DNA of 64,000 bases, taken from the NCBI GenBank assembly GCA_036346375.1, contig CM070511.1, forward strand, positions 11,160,001 to 11,224,000. The letters are read 5' to 3'. Source of the DNA: Guadua angustifolia (Eukaryota; Streptophyta; Magnoliopsida; Poales; Poaceae). The position numbers and the translations under genes are program-made. This document shows, piece after piece, positions 46,632 through 58,310 of this stretch (the first letter of the stretch is position 1; every line of letters starts with the position of its first letter). Under the pieces are notes generated by a model, which did not search any database, was not told the DNA's origin, and saw nothing but the letters and a program-made list of their open reading frames with translations.

Positions 46632-46697
46632 TGAACATGATATGGAAACTGAACTTTAATCAACTCCTCCTGAACATGATATGGAAATTGAACTTTA
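46632..46697. repeat. 39-bp tandem duplication carrying the MITE
   Basis: TGAACATGATATGGAAA...AACTTTAATCAACTC starts at 46632 and again at 46671. The second copy is interrupted after AACTTTA by the MITE and resumes with ATCAACTC at 46880. Confidence 0.8.
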
Positions 46698-46876
46698 AGC
46701 CCTATTTGGTAGAGTTTCAGATCCCAGCTCCACTTCAGATTTGGAGCTTGTAGGCTAAAATAAAATGAATTAAAATGTACCCACAGCTCTAGCTCCATAA
46801 ATTTTTAGAGCTAGGAATACCCTACTCCATCAACTTCATAGATTTTGGTGGAGCTGGAGATGTACCAAACACCCCC
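46698..46876. mobile_element. Tourist-like MITE (PIF/Harbinger)
   Basis: 179 bp flanked by TTA at 46695-46697 and 46877-46879. The left end AGCCCTATTTGGTA and the reverse complement of the right end GGGGGTGTTTGGTA match at 9 of 14 positions, with TATTTGGTA / TGTTTGGTA nearly identical. Inner parts around CCAGCTCCA are also inverted. No ORF. End sequence and the TTA duplication fit the Tourist group. Confidence 0.82.
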
Positions 46877-47942
46877 TTAATCAACTCTTCACCTTCAAAT
46901 GCTCCTGACACTTCAACATCTAAGCGAAATGAATGGTGAAAACCAAAATAAATGCAAAATAAATAACAAACAAACTCCAAAAATAAAATAAAATACACCA
47001 AAAGGTAGAGCTTGAATTTAGATGATTTTACAAACTTAAACAGGCTCAATCAAAGTTTGTGCGAAGAAGAACGGACTCTCGAAAGATTCACCAGATAATT
47101 AAATATGGAAAAAGAGAAGAATATTCCTGGAATATTCCCTCTCAAGAAACTAACATGTAGGCTTGGGCTATTTTTATTAAAAATCGATTTTCTAAATTTA
47201 AAAAACAACAAAGGCTGATATCTAAGCTACTAGTCCATAGACCAAGTCCACAGTTATAGGCTGTGGTCCACGGTAGACCTAGCTCACGGTTTGACTCACT
47301 GGCATGTGGGCCCCGCATGTTAGAGACACAGCTCAAAAAAGACCAAGTCTACACATAGATCTACTTACCTACGTGGAATTAATGTCAGCATAACGTGGCA
47401 CGCCACATCAGCACGGTTGGGCATGGGTACCTATGGTCATCGATGGTGAGTTCTGATGACCCTTGTCTCGCTCTGGAAGGCTCTCATCATGACAAAGCTA
47501 GTGGCATGAACTTCCCAAGCAACGGCTATCAATAGTGTCGGCAGGGTATGAAAGAGCGACGGTGTGGCTACTATGGCAATGGTGACCTACAGGCATGCTC
47601 TCGGCGAGATGATGTGAGCATCAGACAGAACAGGACATGGCGAACAAGATGGTATAGACCAAGGGTTCGGGGGTACACCAACAGTAATGAATCAATGCTT
47701 CTTCTTCCATGACAGTACTCCCAGAGAAATCCATATCCCAGAGAAAAGGTGAGACTCGAGGCTCTTAGGTCTAGAGTTTTGGTTGCATGGTTCGAGGCGA
47801 TCCTGGTGTGTACCTTATATTGGCATAGGAGTCTGTGGTGCACCAGAATAGTGGAGATATCCATGGTAGACACGGCTCAGCACAAATGTTCATCTCCTTC
47901 ATGGAGAAGACATACCTAATAGGTGGGCCCAACCTGTCAGGC

Positions 47943-50900
47943 ATTTATTTAATTTATTTTGAATTTGTGGAATTAAGTCTTTTGCTATCTTTTATTTATT
48001 TACTAAGAAGTACTAATGATCTTATATTGGAAATATTTTATTTGAGTTCTAAATGTCTTAAAATATTTTTTGGATTTTTTTTGCATTTTTCCTAGTATTT
48101 TTGCTATTTTATTTGGCATGTTCTATTTTATTGATTTATTTTAATTCAAAAATGATTTGAAAATCACATGAATAGTTCTGGGCCAAGCCCAGTGGACCCA
48201 GCCCAATCCATCACGCACCACCATACCAACCTTGACCTGCATCAGCCAACCGGCTCTGAAACCCTAACCCGAGGATTGACGACCATTGGATTGTGATCCA
48301 ACGGCCGTGTCATCTTTGCGTCGCTGACCCGTGTGAGCCGTCGGATCGTCACTGATTGGACGATCGTGATGCCACCACGTCACCTTTCTATATCTCCACT
48401 GGATTCCATCACCGCCGCAAAACTGACTCCAACTTCCGCTCCGCACACCCCTTCCCAAGCCACCTATTTAAAGTGCCGCCACCACCCTCGTTTTCTCCAC
48501 CCCGCACTGCATCTCCTGGTCAAGTTGCACACGCTGAGACACCACCATTCGCTCGCAAGAGCTCACCAGAGTTGGTGAAGGTAGCCACCACGGTTATTCG
48601 CTAACGCCATCGCCGTCTGCCGTCTTCTGCCATGCTTGTGCTTGGATTTGAATTCGCCTCGTCGCGCCGCATCGAACTACTGAAGGCACGTCACCGGAGA
48701 AGCCCTAGAATGCCACTTCCTTGGTCATCATCCTCCTCTCTAGTGAGAACCTCGCCGTGCCACGCCGTCGTGCCATCGTTACCTTCGCGAGCTTCCTCAA
48801 TTGTCCGATCTGTCACGTGCGGTCCAGATCGAGCCGAGTGGTCGTCATCTCGCGATCAAGTGGTGCTGTCCAATTTAGATCGAGAGGGTGTGTGTGGGCC
48901 ACGTGTTAGCACCGCAGTTAGCCCAAGCCACCGGCACCCTCGCTGTTGGATTTGGGTCTTGTGTCCCAGATCATGCCACGTGTTGTCTACCGAGCCAAGC
49001 ACCGCTTCGTCTCTACCACATCGTCTGAGATGTGGGATCCATATCCGACTGTCAAAATTCAGCTTCGTATCGCCTCCGCACTAGATCAGAGCCCACATCG
49101 AGTCAGCTGATCTCGGTCATCCATTTTGAATTGGGCGGGTGAGACTGCGTCGAGCTTTCTGTCAGTAGCGCAACACCGCATGTCGCATATTGATTGGGCC
49201 GCGTGCCACCGCTGATGCCATGGCTTGCGTTAGTCGATGCACGGGCATAGTGCTGCTAGTCCACGGTGGACCAGCGCCGGCCGTGGACCAAGTCCACGCG
49301 CCAGTGACGCGTGTCTCCACCAGATTGCACCATGTGTCACATGACATCAGCGTGACGTCATAATTTGGTTTTCCTTTAGAAAAATAATTAGCCAAAAATC
49401 ATATTCGGTGCTGATGTCATAAAATATTATTTTTCAGTATAAAAATAATTTGGTTTTTTTTCAATTTTCTGATTTATCTTTTATTTCAAACTTTGAATAA
49501 CTATATCTTTGGCATTCGAACTCTAATTGAGGTGATTCTAGTTTCTAAAAATTTATAAAATCAAGATCTATTTAATAATGAATTTTATTTAATTTTTGGA
49601 GTTTATCTTGCTCTCTATTTTTTATATTTATTACTTTCTCTTTCGTTACGCATAGACATCGAGTTGCCTAGTGAGTTTGCCATCAAGGATTCAACACCCG
49701 AGCAAGGTCCAGAGCAGGTGTCGATGCTATTTGAAGGCATGTTGTGCTTTGATCATGTTGAACCCATACTTTAACTATTATATTGTTTCAAAGTATTGCA
49801 TGTTAATTCAATTATCGCTTGTTTCAAATATATTGGGAATAGTTAATTGTCCACTTGAATTACATCCACCTTGTTATATTGTATGTTGTATTTCATTTGT
49901 CACCATAGAATGGTTTCATATTAGTTGGTAGGTATAATTACTAATGTGGGTAGTTAGAACACAAGTAGTATGCTTAGCCATGCAACGAATCATCATTTTA
50001 TATGCAAATAATTAATCTTGCTTAATAATTATGGAACATGTTTATTAACTTGTGTTTTAGGTGTTGTCACACAATGTTGGTGTTGTTGATGGCATGTGGT
50101 GCATGGTAAATCAACCGAGGTGATAAAATGATTTAGACTGAAGCAAGTGGCATGTATTTGTGGTGGGCTAATGTGGCACTTGGGTGGTTACATTGTTTCT
50201 ATGATAATTGTTGGTTCATGGTTATGATAATTTTTAGTTAGTCTTGCCTTGGTCAATTAAGGACTTAACCTTGCAAAAATTTGAACCGAGTCATTCATAC
50301 AACTACAAGTCTGGTGTGGGGCAGACCTAGCTGATTAATTTGTTGAGTCTAAACTTTGGTACTATTAGCGGTGGTGTGAGACCCGGGTTGTGGTAACCAG
50401 TCCTCGCATGGGTGGGCTCACGTAGCGCAAGAGGGGGATCCTAGATGTGGTAACTAGTCCCACCATTGTTGAAACCTTAGCTAGTAGTATCGGGTTTAGA
50501 TAAGCATTAGAAAAGCTTTGTTATAATCACTCACTTTTGTAGTGTATGATTGTATCTTGTGGGTAAAGTGTATAATCTATGTAGAGTGTAAAACCTATTT
50601 GAATAGCTGTGCTCATAGTATTGAGCATTGCTCAGTGATTACAGTCAAGAGTAAGATTTTATCAAAAAGAAATGTGGGTATGGATGCTGAAGTGTGGTAT
50701 AAGGTTATGAATTGGTTATTGAAGAATAATTGCAAAAGTTATTATTGTTATTATTCATTTTACTGTTTTTCAATATATTTATGCTATTCCTTTACAAATG
50801 ATGTTTATGCAAAATAACCATGTTAGCCTATCCTTTGTAATAAGCAATGTATATAGTATATTAGACTTGCATTCTGTGCACGACTTGTTGAGTGCTTTAA

Positions 50901-51264
50901 GTACTCACTCCTTGCAACAAAACATAACCAGTTAGAGAGGAAACAACGCCTGCTTTTGAGGAATAGGCGAATAACTAGGGTGCGAACCTTGTCAGATGCC
51001 TACGGCAGTTTGAACGGTTTCTACGCTTATGTTTATTTTCACTTCTGTTTATTTACTTTTTCAGTCTTAGCTCTGCAAAGCGTACTTATGTAAGGTGGAC
51101 TATAAGGTAGTTTAACAGTTATATTTAATTTGATGAAGTCTTTATTACGTTAACGCTGAGTATGAATGTGATATTCATCCATGTTGAGCCTGTGTGCGCT
51201 AGCGTGATCCTGAACTAGTGTGGAATACACAGAGGGTCCAAATTTGCATATTCGGGTCCCGACA
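47943..51264 (+). repeat. Truncated LTR of the solo-LTR family, forward orientation
   Basis: It matches the solo LTR 39421-43119 in order along its length: the TTATTTGAGTTC block near 48030, the ATCCAACGGCC region near 48295, the AATCAAGATCTATTTA block near 49560, the GACATCGAGTTGCC block near 49655, and the end CGGGTCCCGACA at 51253-51264. The TGTAACATCCC start and about 20-30 bases are missing, and no target duplication is visible. Confidence 0.75.
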
Positions 51265-51547
51265 TATACTTACTGGGATGTTGCTGTTTTTCAATGTTCA
51301 ATTGCGATGGGCTTTGAACGCCCAAAGTGCTGAAGTGTATCCCGTAAGGCCTGCCAACTTATGTGGCCTTTTGGCTTGATCGCTTCCTGACGGGTCAGAT
51401 ACTATCTTCTTTTCAGCAGCTTTGGTCTACAAGATGGGAATAAAGTCGATTAACACAGGAGTACGTAGAGTAATGATTAAGTAAAAAGCATAAAAGATAC
51501 ATTGAAGATGGTACCTCCCCAGTAATATCCTCTATGGTTGTCTTAGT
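51265..51547 (-). pseudogene. Downstream exon remnant of the PMD-like gene
   Basis: On the minus strand a CTTGTAG acceptor-like site near 51430 is followed by a frame reading KAAEKKIVSDPSGSDQAKRP. A donor-like GAG|GTACC lies near 51513-51520 after the previous exon. This fits a basic tail exon behind the mobile domain. The gene is cut off at 51265 by the neighbouring LTR. Confidence 0.4.
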
Positions 51548-51787
51548 TTATATGGAGGAGCTAGATTCATTACTCGAATCACTGCTAGATACTACTGTCG
51601 GCTCAGGGAGGTTAGGAAAGAATGTATTAATAATAGCCGTCAAAGTTCTCTCCAGATAAAATGCCTCCGCAATTGATGACCACCAAGATGAAAAATGACC
51701 CACCCAACAAGTATTTAAAAAGAAATGAGGCAAGTCATTGATCTGAAGCTCATCAATTATTTTTAGAACAATGTTAGCGACAGCTGC
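51548..51787 (-). pseudogene. PMD-like exon, downstream half, cut by gypsy element B
   Basis: From the insertion point the minus frame reads VANIVLKIIDELQINDLPHFF, then GHFSSWWSSIAEAF, then an acidic Ser-rich end closing with TAA. The other half is at 63588-63835. If gypsy B and one copy of the GCTGC duplication are ignored, the frame passes from one half to the other without a shift. Resemblance to the plant mobile domain (PF10536) rests on a pattern of Trp and on the YHPSVYARLVGFGQVIP motif in the other half. It is a family judgement, not a search result. Confidence 0.55.
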
Positions 51788-52735
51788 TGTCGGCGTACTT
51801 TACACCAGGGTACCCTCTTCGCCGCACAAAAGCATGCGTGGCCCACGTGGCAGTCTAGCAGGCGGGTGGGTGCTTACACCCCGTCTACAGGACGTCGGTC
51901 CAAGTGGCGCGTGGGCGAGCAGGTGGGCGGCCACGCCATGCTCGCCTGGCGCCCGACCACGCGGGCGGCTCGGGCGGGCAGCGGGCGAGCACGCCCGCCC
52001 ACCGGTGTCGGTCCACGTGGCGCGGGCGGCAGGTGGGCGGCCACGCCACCCGCCCGCACCCAGTCCACGTGGCGGGTGGGCGAGCACGCCTTGTTCATCC
52101 CGGCCGCCATGCAAAAGGTGGGTGCGGTGGCTTGCCTCGAAGTCTCCTTCCCCGACGCATCGCGTCGGGACAGTTCGCAGTATTGCACATCGATTCCAAG
52201 GAATTCTCGCAACAAGCCTGCTCCGACGCCACACCTACCCGTGGCGTGAGGGGTCACATTTCGGAAGAACCGGGTGAAGGCATGCGCTGGCATTGATTAG
52301 GGCTGAAGGAACGGGACAGCGCATAAAGGCGTAGTAAATGCATGTGAGATAAGCATGATGACATCCCTCCTCCATCTGACTCGTGTAAGCCCGTGCATAT
52401 AAGGGCACTTGAGAGCATAGGGGGGATGGAAGAGAAAAAGAGAGGAAGGAAAAAAGAGGCTCAACAGAAGAGCTGGTCATCAGCAAGCTCTGTAACCAAG
52501 CCCAAAACACTCAATCCAAAATCAGGCAGGACGTAAGGCTGTTACCCTTCCTGGAGGGGGCCTGAACCTGGGGAAAATCGGTGTGTGTTCATCGAATTGA
52601 AGGGGCACTATGATTCGTTAGTGTGAGAGGTACTGGGGTTTCCCTCTACTAGGGTTAGCCAATTACCAAAGCCACCCCCCTATCGAACTAAACCCGGTTC
52701 ATAGGCTCGGGCCTGTCAGGTGGAATACGCCGACA
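51788..52735 (+). repeat. 5' LTR of gypsy element B
   Basis: 948 bp, TGTCGGCG...CGCCGACA. The U3 half (51830-52090) has three exact CCACGTGGC or CACGTGGC copies (near 51852, 52014 and 52067) in imperfect repeat units. The TATA box is at 52396-52403. Confidence 0.94.
52396..52403 (+). promoter_or_regulatory. TATA box of gypsy B 5' LTR
   Basis: CATATAAG followed by GGCACTTGAGAGC, the likely transcription start region. Confidence 0.6.
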
Positions 52736-52755
52736 GGGGCGCGCCAGGTAGGGGT
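52736..52755 (+). other. Primer-binding region of gypsy element B
   Basis: GCGCGCCAGGTAGGGG directly follows the 5' LTR. The tRNA used was not identified. Confidence 0.6.
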
Positions 52756-52824
52756 TGTAGTTGGTCTTTCCGATCATCTCTCCGGCGAGTTTTGGTGTCA
52801 TTTGTCGGTTCCGTGCATCTGGAG

Positions 52825-54330
52825 ATGGAGGGTTCGCAGCATCAGGAAGGAGAGATGTCAGGCCATGTTCAGAGTGTGTCCCGAGAATCTAGTCGATCGC
52901 AAGACCGTCTCGCTCCATTCCCGCAGGGTGCTGGCGATGCTCCTGTGGCGGCGGTGGAGCATCAAAGGCGACGGCTATTATGGAAGCGCCACCCCTGCTC
53001 AGACCAGATGCACTGCCTCCTCTGGACCACCCTCCGGTGGAGCTTGCAGGAGACTCCCCGGCCACTCCGTGGCTGCGGGATCTTGTCGGCCTTGTTGGTG
53101 CGGCCCAACTTCGGGTAGGGCCCCCCGGCCGGCAGAGCATCGGTGGTACTCCGCCACCCAGGGCGCGGGCTGGGGGCTCGCAGGGCTCCAGCCTGCCACA
53201 GGTAGCGGCCCCTGCTCGTGGGCCAGGCTCAGGAAGAGGCGCGCATGCTGCCGTCCTGTTCAAAGGAACCGTGAGGACCTAAGAAGTCATCTTGACGGCC
53301 CGGCCGTGGGAAGCGGTGACCTTCATGTCAGCAGTTACGTCGCCGCTTAGGAGCAGGGGCGCGGTAAGCGGGCGGCCTCCGAGGATGGAAGTTCCTCCGA
53401 CTCAGCGGAGAGTCCTATTTCTCGTTCTCCGGGCTGAGCCCCCGGTGGGCGGCCGAGCTTTGTTTATGGTGTTGGATATCAAGCGTTCTCCCGGCGGTTA
53501 CGCCGTGTGGAGTGGCCCGAGAAGTTTCGCCCGGCATCTATAGAAAGTTATGACGGCACTACTAATCCTGAGGAGTTCTTGCAAATTTATACAACGGTGG
53601 TGCGAAGCGGCTACGGGTCCTAAAAGTCATGGCCAATTATTTCCCGACGGCCTTGACGGCTCGCCTGTTTGAGTTGTTGAACCTCCCGCGAGGGTCGGCA
53701 CTCGTGGAGGAACTGTGGCCTCTTCGTCGCCAATTTTGTGGCTCCTTCGGCAACGGGCGTGGAGGATGACTTGCATGCCCCGAGCAAAGATAAGGGGTCG
53801 TCGCGTGATTTTATCCGGCGGTTCTGCCATTGTCGCAACACGATCCCCCACATCTCGGAGCAATCGGTCGTCATCGCCTTTCGAAGAGGCGTTCGCGACC
53901 ACAAAATGAAGGAGAAGATGGCCACCCGCACTATTGGCACCACCGCTGAGTTGTTTTCCCTCGCGCATAAGTGCTGCCAGTCGCGGAGGCGAGGGTTGAG
54001 ATCCGGCCCCAGTATGCCGAGGTAAAGATGAAGCCGGGACCTCAAAGGGTTCTAGCCCTTCAAGCAAGACGGCACGGAAGCGTGAGGCAGGAGAGACCCG
54101 GCGGGTCTTGGCCACCGAGCATGACCACGATGGCTCTGGGTCGTCGGAGCGTGACCGCCGTGATCAGCGTGACAACCGCCGTGACCGACGCGATGATCGC
54201 CGGGACCGGCGCGATAACCACCGCGGTCGTAGGAACTATCGCCGCGGGCGGAAGGAGAGAGGGCCTTGGTGCCCAATTCATCGAACTGACACCCATGACC
54301 TGGACAATTGTCATGTCGTGGACCGAATGG
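52825..54330 (+). pseudogene. Gag of gypsy element B, broken
   Basis: Gag forms the particle. The start is set at the ATG at 52825 (MEGSQHQEGEMSGHVQ), 90 bases past the primer site. An acidic, Pro-rich N-terminal part follows to about 53280. The gag core at about 53510-53980 reads FRPASIESYDGTTNPEEFLQIY in one frame, with continuing pieces in others (KDKGSSRDFIRRFCHCRNTI, TRTIGTTAELFSLAHKC). An Arg/Asp-rich stretch and a CX2HX4HX4C knuckle (CPIHRTDTHDLDNC, 54270-54311) end the protein. At least four frame changes are needed to read it. Confidence 0.82.
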
Positions 54331-54399
54331 TGGAGCGTCGCCCTCGTGACGATGAGCGTCACCCTCGTGAAGATGATCGTGGCGAAGACCCCGCCCCGC

Positions 54400-54960
54400 T
54401 GGCTTTCCAGCAGGCGGATCATACCCTGGTGTATATCTATGGCGGTTCGTCCGCCCTTCGCTCTAATACCGCTTGCAAGCGGTTGAAGAGGGAAGTGTGC
54501 GCCACGGGGTCAAGTTCAGGGTCGCGTCGAATGCTGAAATGGTTGGAGCAGACGATCATCTTCATCCGTATGACCACTCGACACGCCACGGCCCGGACAT
54601 CTCCCGACAGGTGTTGCCCACAATCCGGAATGTCCTACTGGTCGTGTGTTGGTGGACGGAGGAGTTCTTCAAAGATCCTATCCTCTACAACATTTCGGCT
54701 CTTCAAATCCGCGACAGACTCGTGATCCGTCGTTGCCTTTCTTTGGCATAGCCCTGGGGGTTAGTGCAATCCCGTGGCCGCACGCCTCCCGCACACTTTT
54801 GGAGAAAAAGATAATTATCGCACCGAAGTTGGTGGACTTTGAAGTCACTGATTTTGATCTCCCCTACAATGCTTTGCTTGGCCGACCTGTGCCGCCAAGT
54901 TCATGGCGGTGACCCATTATGCATATATGGTGGTGAAGATGCGAGGCTCGCCGAATTTCC
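54400..54960 (+). pseudogene. Protease region of gypsy element B
   Basis: A VLVDGG active-site block lies at about 54640-54655. The following SSSKIL is in the next frame, so one base is lost directly after the catalytic motif. Downstream pieces FEVTDFDLPYNALLGRP (about 54838-54890) match the end of gypsy proteases. Confidence 0.75.
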
Positions 54961-55235
54961 ATAACCATTCGAGTTGACCATCAAACTTTGCGTTGTCATA
55001 AATTTGCACTTGATATGAGTGTCTGCCACTGCCCCGCAAGCGTGGCCGATGCCGCCTACTCAGAGCCCTCAGTCCGGACTCACGCCTCGCCTGCTCACGG
55101 TGAGGTTAAGGTGGTCGCCTGAGTGAGGGCGAGTCCGCAAGATCAACAACATTGGCGCCACCTCGGCGCCAAATAGGAAGACGCGCGCCACCTTCCTCCG
55201 TGTAATTCCGACGTGTTCGCCGGCAACCGTCCGAT

Positions 55236-55960
55236 ATGACCGGGTCCCCAGGAGGTGATCGAGCACCGCTTATAACGCCTCAAGGCCTTTGGGTCAAGCA
55301 AAAGATCCGGCGGCAAGCTCCGGAGCGCAAGATGCTATTCGGCAGGAGGTGGAGAAATTATTGGGCGCGGGAATCATCAGGGAGGTCACTCATCTTGAGT
55401 GGCTTGCCAATCCTGTGCTTGTAAAAAAGTCCAACGGGAAGTGGCGAATGTGTGTCGATTTCACCGACCTCAACAAAGCTTGCCCGAAGGATCCGTATCC
55501 CTTGCCACGAGGTTGATCTCCATGCGGACTCCACGGCAAAGTTGTGAGTTGCTATGCTTTCGGATGCTACATCGGGTACCATCGATTAGCATGGCGGTAG
55601 GAGATGAAGAAAATCATGGTAACTACGGGTGTTTATTGTTATATTAGGATGCCTTTTGGTTTAAAGAATGTCGATCTACTTACCGGCGTGCCATGCACAT
55701 TACTTTTCGTCACGATAGGACGAACCTTGAAGTATATGTTGATGATCCGTTGTGAAAGTCAAAAAGGTGAAGCTTTGATTCAAGATTTGGAGGAAACCTT
55801 CGCCAATCTTCTAAGAATTGTCCGAAGTCAATCCAGAGAAGTGCGTGGTTTATGCTCCTCCCAGTAATTGTTGGGGTTCTCGTGTCTAACCAGGTATTGA
55901 AGCCAATCCAGATAAAATAGCAGAATTGAGCATATGAAGCCTCCGTGCGACTTAAGCAGT
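55236..55960 (+). pseudogene. Reverse transcriptase of gypsy element B
   Basis: An open start (55289-55516) carries RQEVEKLLGAGIIREVTHLE, VLVKKSNGKWRMCVDFTDLN and CPKDPYPLPR. The palm continues in other frames with TGVYCYIRMPFGLKN (about 55620-55665). The YVDD box is intact at 55735-55746 but is followed by an in-frame TGA at 55753-55755. EALIQDLEETFANL follows near 55770-55810. The signature motifs remain while the frame is broken several times. Confidence 0.88.
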
Positions 55961-55989
55961 CCAATGCCCGACCGTGGTCTCGCCTCCCT

Positions 55990-56520
55990 AAGTTCATCGC
56001 CCGACCGGGAGAAAGAAGCTTACCCTGCTCAAGCCATGAAGAAAACCAACCATTTCAAGTGGATCAAGAAGCTCAGAGGCCTTTGAAGACTTGAAGCGGT
56101 ACTCACCTCTCCTCTAGTGTTGGTTTCTACACCAGTGAACTGCTGTTTTGTATATTGCTACTACTCCTGAAGTGGTCAGCGCTGTGCGGGTGGCGGAGAG
56201 GGAAGGTGTCCAAAAGCCAGTCTATTATGTTAGCAAAGTGTTGCATGAAGCTGAAACCCGATACCCACAGGCACAAAAATGTCAGATGTTAGTCCTGTAT
56301 GCCTCAGGAAGCTACGACATTATTTCCGGGCGAAGTTATCGTGGTCACGGCCTATCCGCTGCGAGAAATCCAGTTTAACCGTGAAGCAGAAGGTCGCATT
56401 GCCAAATGGTCAGTGGAACTGGGAGAGTTCAACCTTAAGTTTGTTCCCCGCACTGCCATCAAGAGTCAAAAGTCAAGGAGTTCGTTGTCGAGTGGACTCC
56501 CGCCACTCTGAAGTAAGAAG
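55990..56520 (+). pseudogene. RNase H of gypsy element B
   Basis: The thumb/connection part is worn. From 56148 the frame reads VYYVSKVLHEAETRYPQAQK, typical of gypsy RNase H. It ends with WNLKFVPRTAIKSQK-like sequence near 56425-56475 in a second frame. Confidence 0.83.
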
Positions 56521-56535
56521 CCCCGCGCCACCCCC

Positions 56536-56915
56536 TTGACTTTATTTTTTGATGGCTCGTTCAGATTGGAGGGTGCAGGGGCTGGTGTTGTCCTAGTCTC
56601 CCCGACTGGTGACGTTCTTCAGTATGTTGTCGCTCTTGATTTTAAAGCCACTAATAATATTGCCGAATATGAAGGCCTGCTGGCAGGGTTGCGTATTGCT
56701 TCGACACTTGGTATCCGGCGTCTTCAAGTCAAGGGCGACTCCTCGCTAGTCATCAATCAAGTGAGGAAGGATTTAATGCCCTGACCCCCACCATGGCGGC
56801 GCGCATTTGGCGAGGTCGGGAAAATGGAGCGACATTTCGAAGGATTGGGATATATTCATATCCCCTGGCAGATAATCACCTTGCGGATGGGCTCGCAGCT
56901 TGCGCCCTCAAGGGC
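56536..56915 (+). pseudogene. Archaeal-type RNase H of gypsy element B
   Basis: FFDGSFRLEGAGAGVVLVSP, NIAEYEGLLAGLRIA and LQVKGDSSLVINQ keep the catalytic D, E and D (56536-56784). After a frame change the end NHLADGLAACALKG is at about 56874-56915. It is nearly identical in protein to the copy in element A. Confidence 0.87.
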
Positions 56916-57329
56916 TATCGTCTCCTGCTGGAGTCTTTGAAGAAAGACTATCGCGACCGGCCCATCGCAGCCCACAATCCAGTGGAATGATGGTGTCATT
57001 GCCGCAGCCCCGATCTGTGAGGGATTCGATGGTATGGCTGCCATGGCCTCCGCTTAGGTGGGGAAGATGGCGCAGAGCACAGCCTCCAGCCCGTGGAGGA
57101 AGGTCATGTCTGCCTCAAAACCCCCAAGTCCGGAGGAAGGGCGGTGGTCGCCGATGCAAAGACTCAGGAAATGCTTGGCTCAAAGAAAGTACCCGCAAGC
57201 ACCGAGTGTTCACCACACTTGGCCGGAAGATCAAGGATGGATCCGATCCTAGCCTTCCTCAAGGACCAAGTGATCCCGACGATGATGCCTCACCGAGAAA
57301 ATAGCACGAAGGCCAAGTGCTATACTGTG

Positions 57330-58310
57330 GGTGGGGACCTATACCGGGCGAAAACGAATTCTCATCAAGTGCATCACTGGGAAGAGGGAGCGCCTCTCTC
57401 GATATCCATGGAGGCGCAAGGGAGCCATATGTCTGGCCGAACGCTAGTTCCAAGCAGTTGCTTTCGCCAAGGATTTTATTGGCCCATCGCCTCCAGATGC
57501 TAGCGAAGCCGGGCGGAGGACATGTGAAGCTTGTCGGGCTTCGCCAGTAAGTCCACCGACCAGCCTAAGTTTGAACCATCCCGCCTTCTTGGCCGCTCGC
57601 GGTCCGGGGCCGGATATCCTAGGTCCGCTCCTCAAGGGCACAGGGGCTTCACCCACCTTTTCGCCGCCATCGACAAGTTCACCAAGTGGGTCGGTTGAAG
57701 CAAGACGCGCCATTACGGCTTCCGTCGGCCAAATTTATACATGGATATTCACCGCTTTTGGAGCCGCCAACCGCATTATCACCGATAATGGAACTCGGGC
57801 CACCAAAGGCAGCATTTCTGGAGTTTTGTGATGAGATGGGCACCAAAGTATGCTTTTGCTTCGCTGCCCACCCCAAGAGTAATGGTCAATGTCGAAGCGT
57901 GCCAATGCATTGGTGTTGAAGGGCCTCAAGACGAGAGCGCTTTGATCGACTCCACAAGCCGGGCGCGCGCTGATTGAAGAACTTCCACCGGTGCGTGGTC
58001 GCTTGCACCACGCCCAATACATCGCGAGATGCCTTTCTTCTGGTGTATGGAGCGAAGTCTTTCCCCTCCGAATCGCTGCTCGACTCTCCGCCTCGCCAGC
58101 GAGGAAGGCCACGAAGATATCCGCAGAAGACGCTAACCTCTGGAAGAAGCTCGTGACCGGCCGCTTTTCAGGCCGCCCGATACCAAAGAAAGTCTCAGAC
58201 GATACCATGCAGCCCGGTCTCGGAGAGAACATCGCGGGGCGACCCGGTCTTGCATGTAGTTCAGCGCATGCTGGGTTGTATAAGCTGTCTCCTGGGAGGG
58301 CCCTTTAAGG
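57330..58310 (+). pseudogene. Integrase of gypsy element B
   Basis: The zinc region lies at about 57330-57500. The core has FAAIDKFTKW near 57660-57690 and FGAANRIITDNGT at about 57755-57795, giving the first two catalytic Asp. The block that should hold the Glu (near 57880-57900) is shifted out of frame. C-terminal pieces CLSSGVWSEVFPLRIAARLS and AEDANLWKKL lie at 58030-58150. Confidence 0.82.

Larger units (their letters stand above)
45326..47935 (-). repeat. Truncated LTR of the solo-LTR family, reverse orientation
   Basis: The reverse complement ends with the same sequence order as the solo LTR (CACTAGTGTGATCCTAAACTAG and a TATGATTGTG block). Further in it shares TAGTATGCTTAGCCATACAA with the copy at 47943-51264. 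Homology continues through a GTGGACCACAGCC block near 47235-47275. About the first 0.5 kb of the LTR is missing at the right-hand side, so the boundary near 47935 is approximate. It contains a MITE at 46698-46876. No target duplication was found. Confidence 0.65.

Noticed and set aside
47943..47950. Exact left border and target duplication for the forward LTR
   Set aside because: After the right end the sequence is TATAC, but no matching TATAC with TGTAAC follows on the left, so the border is left approximate.
51771..52296. ORFs of 127-168 codons in all frames
   Set aside because: They fall in the GC-rich U3 repeats of the gypsy B 5' LTR, and several frames are open at once.
52802..53350. 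182-codon ORF as a separate gene before gag
   Set aside because: An alternative frame through the gag N-terminal region. The MEGSQHQEGEMSGHVQ frame from 52825 looks more like gag.
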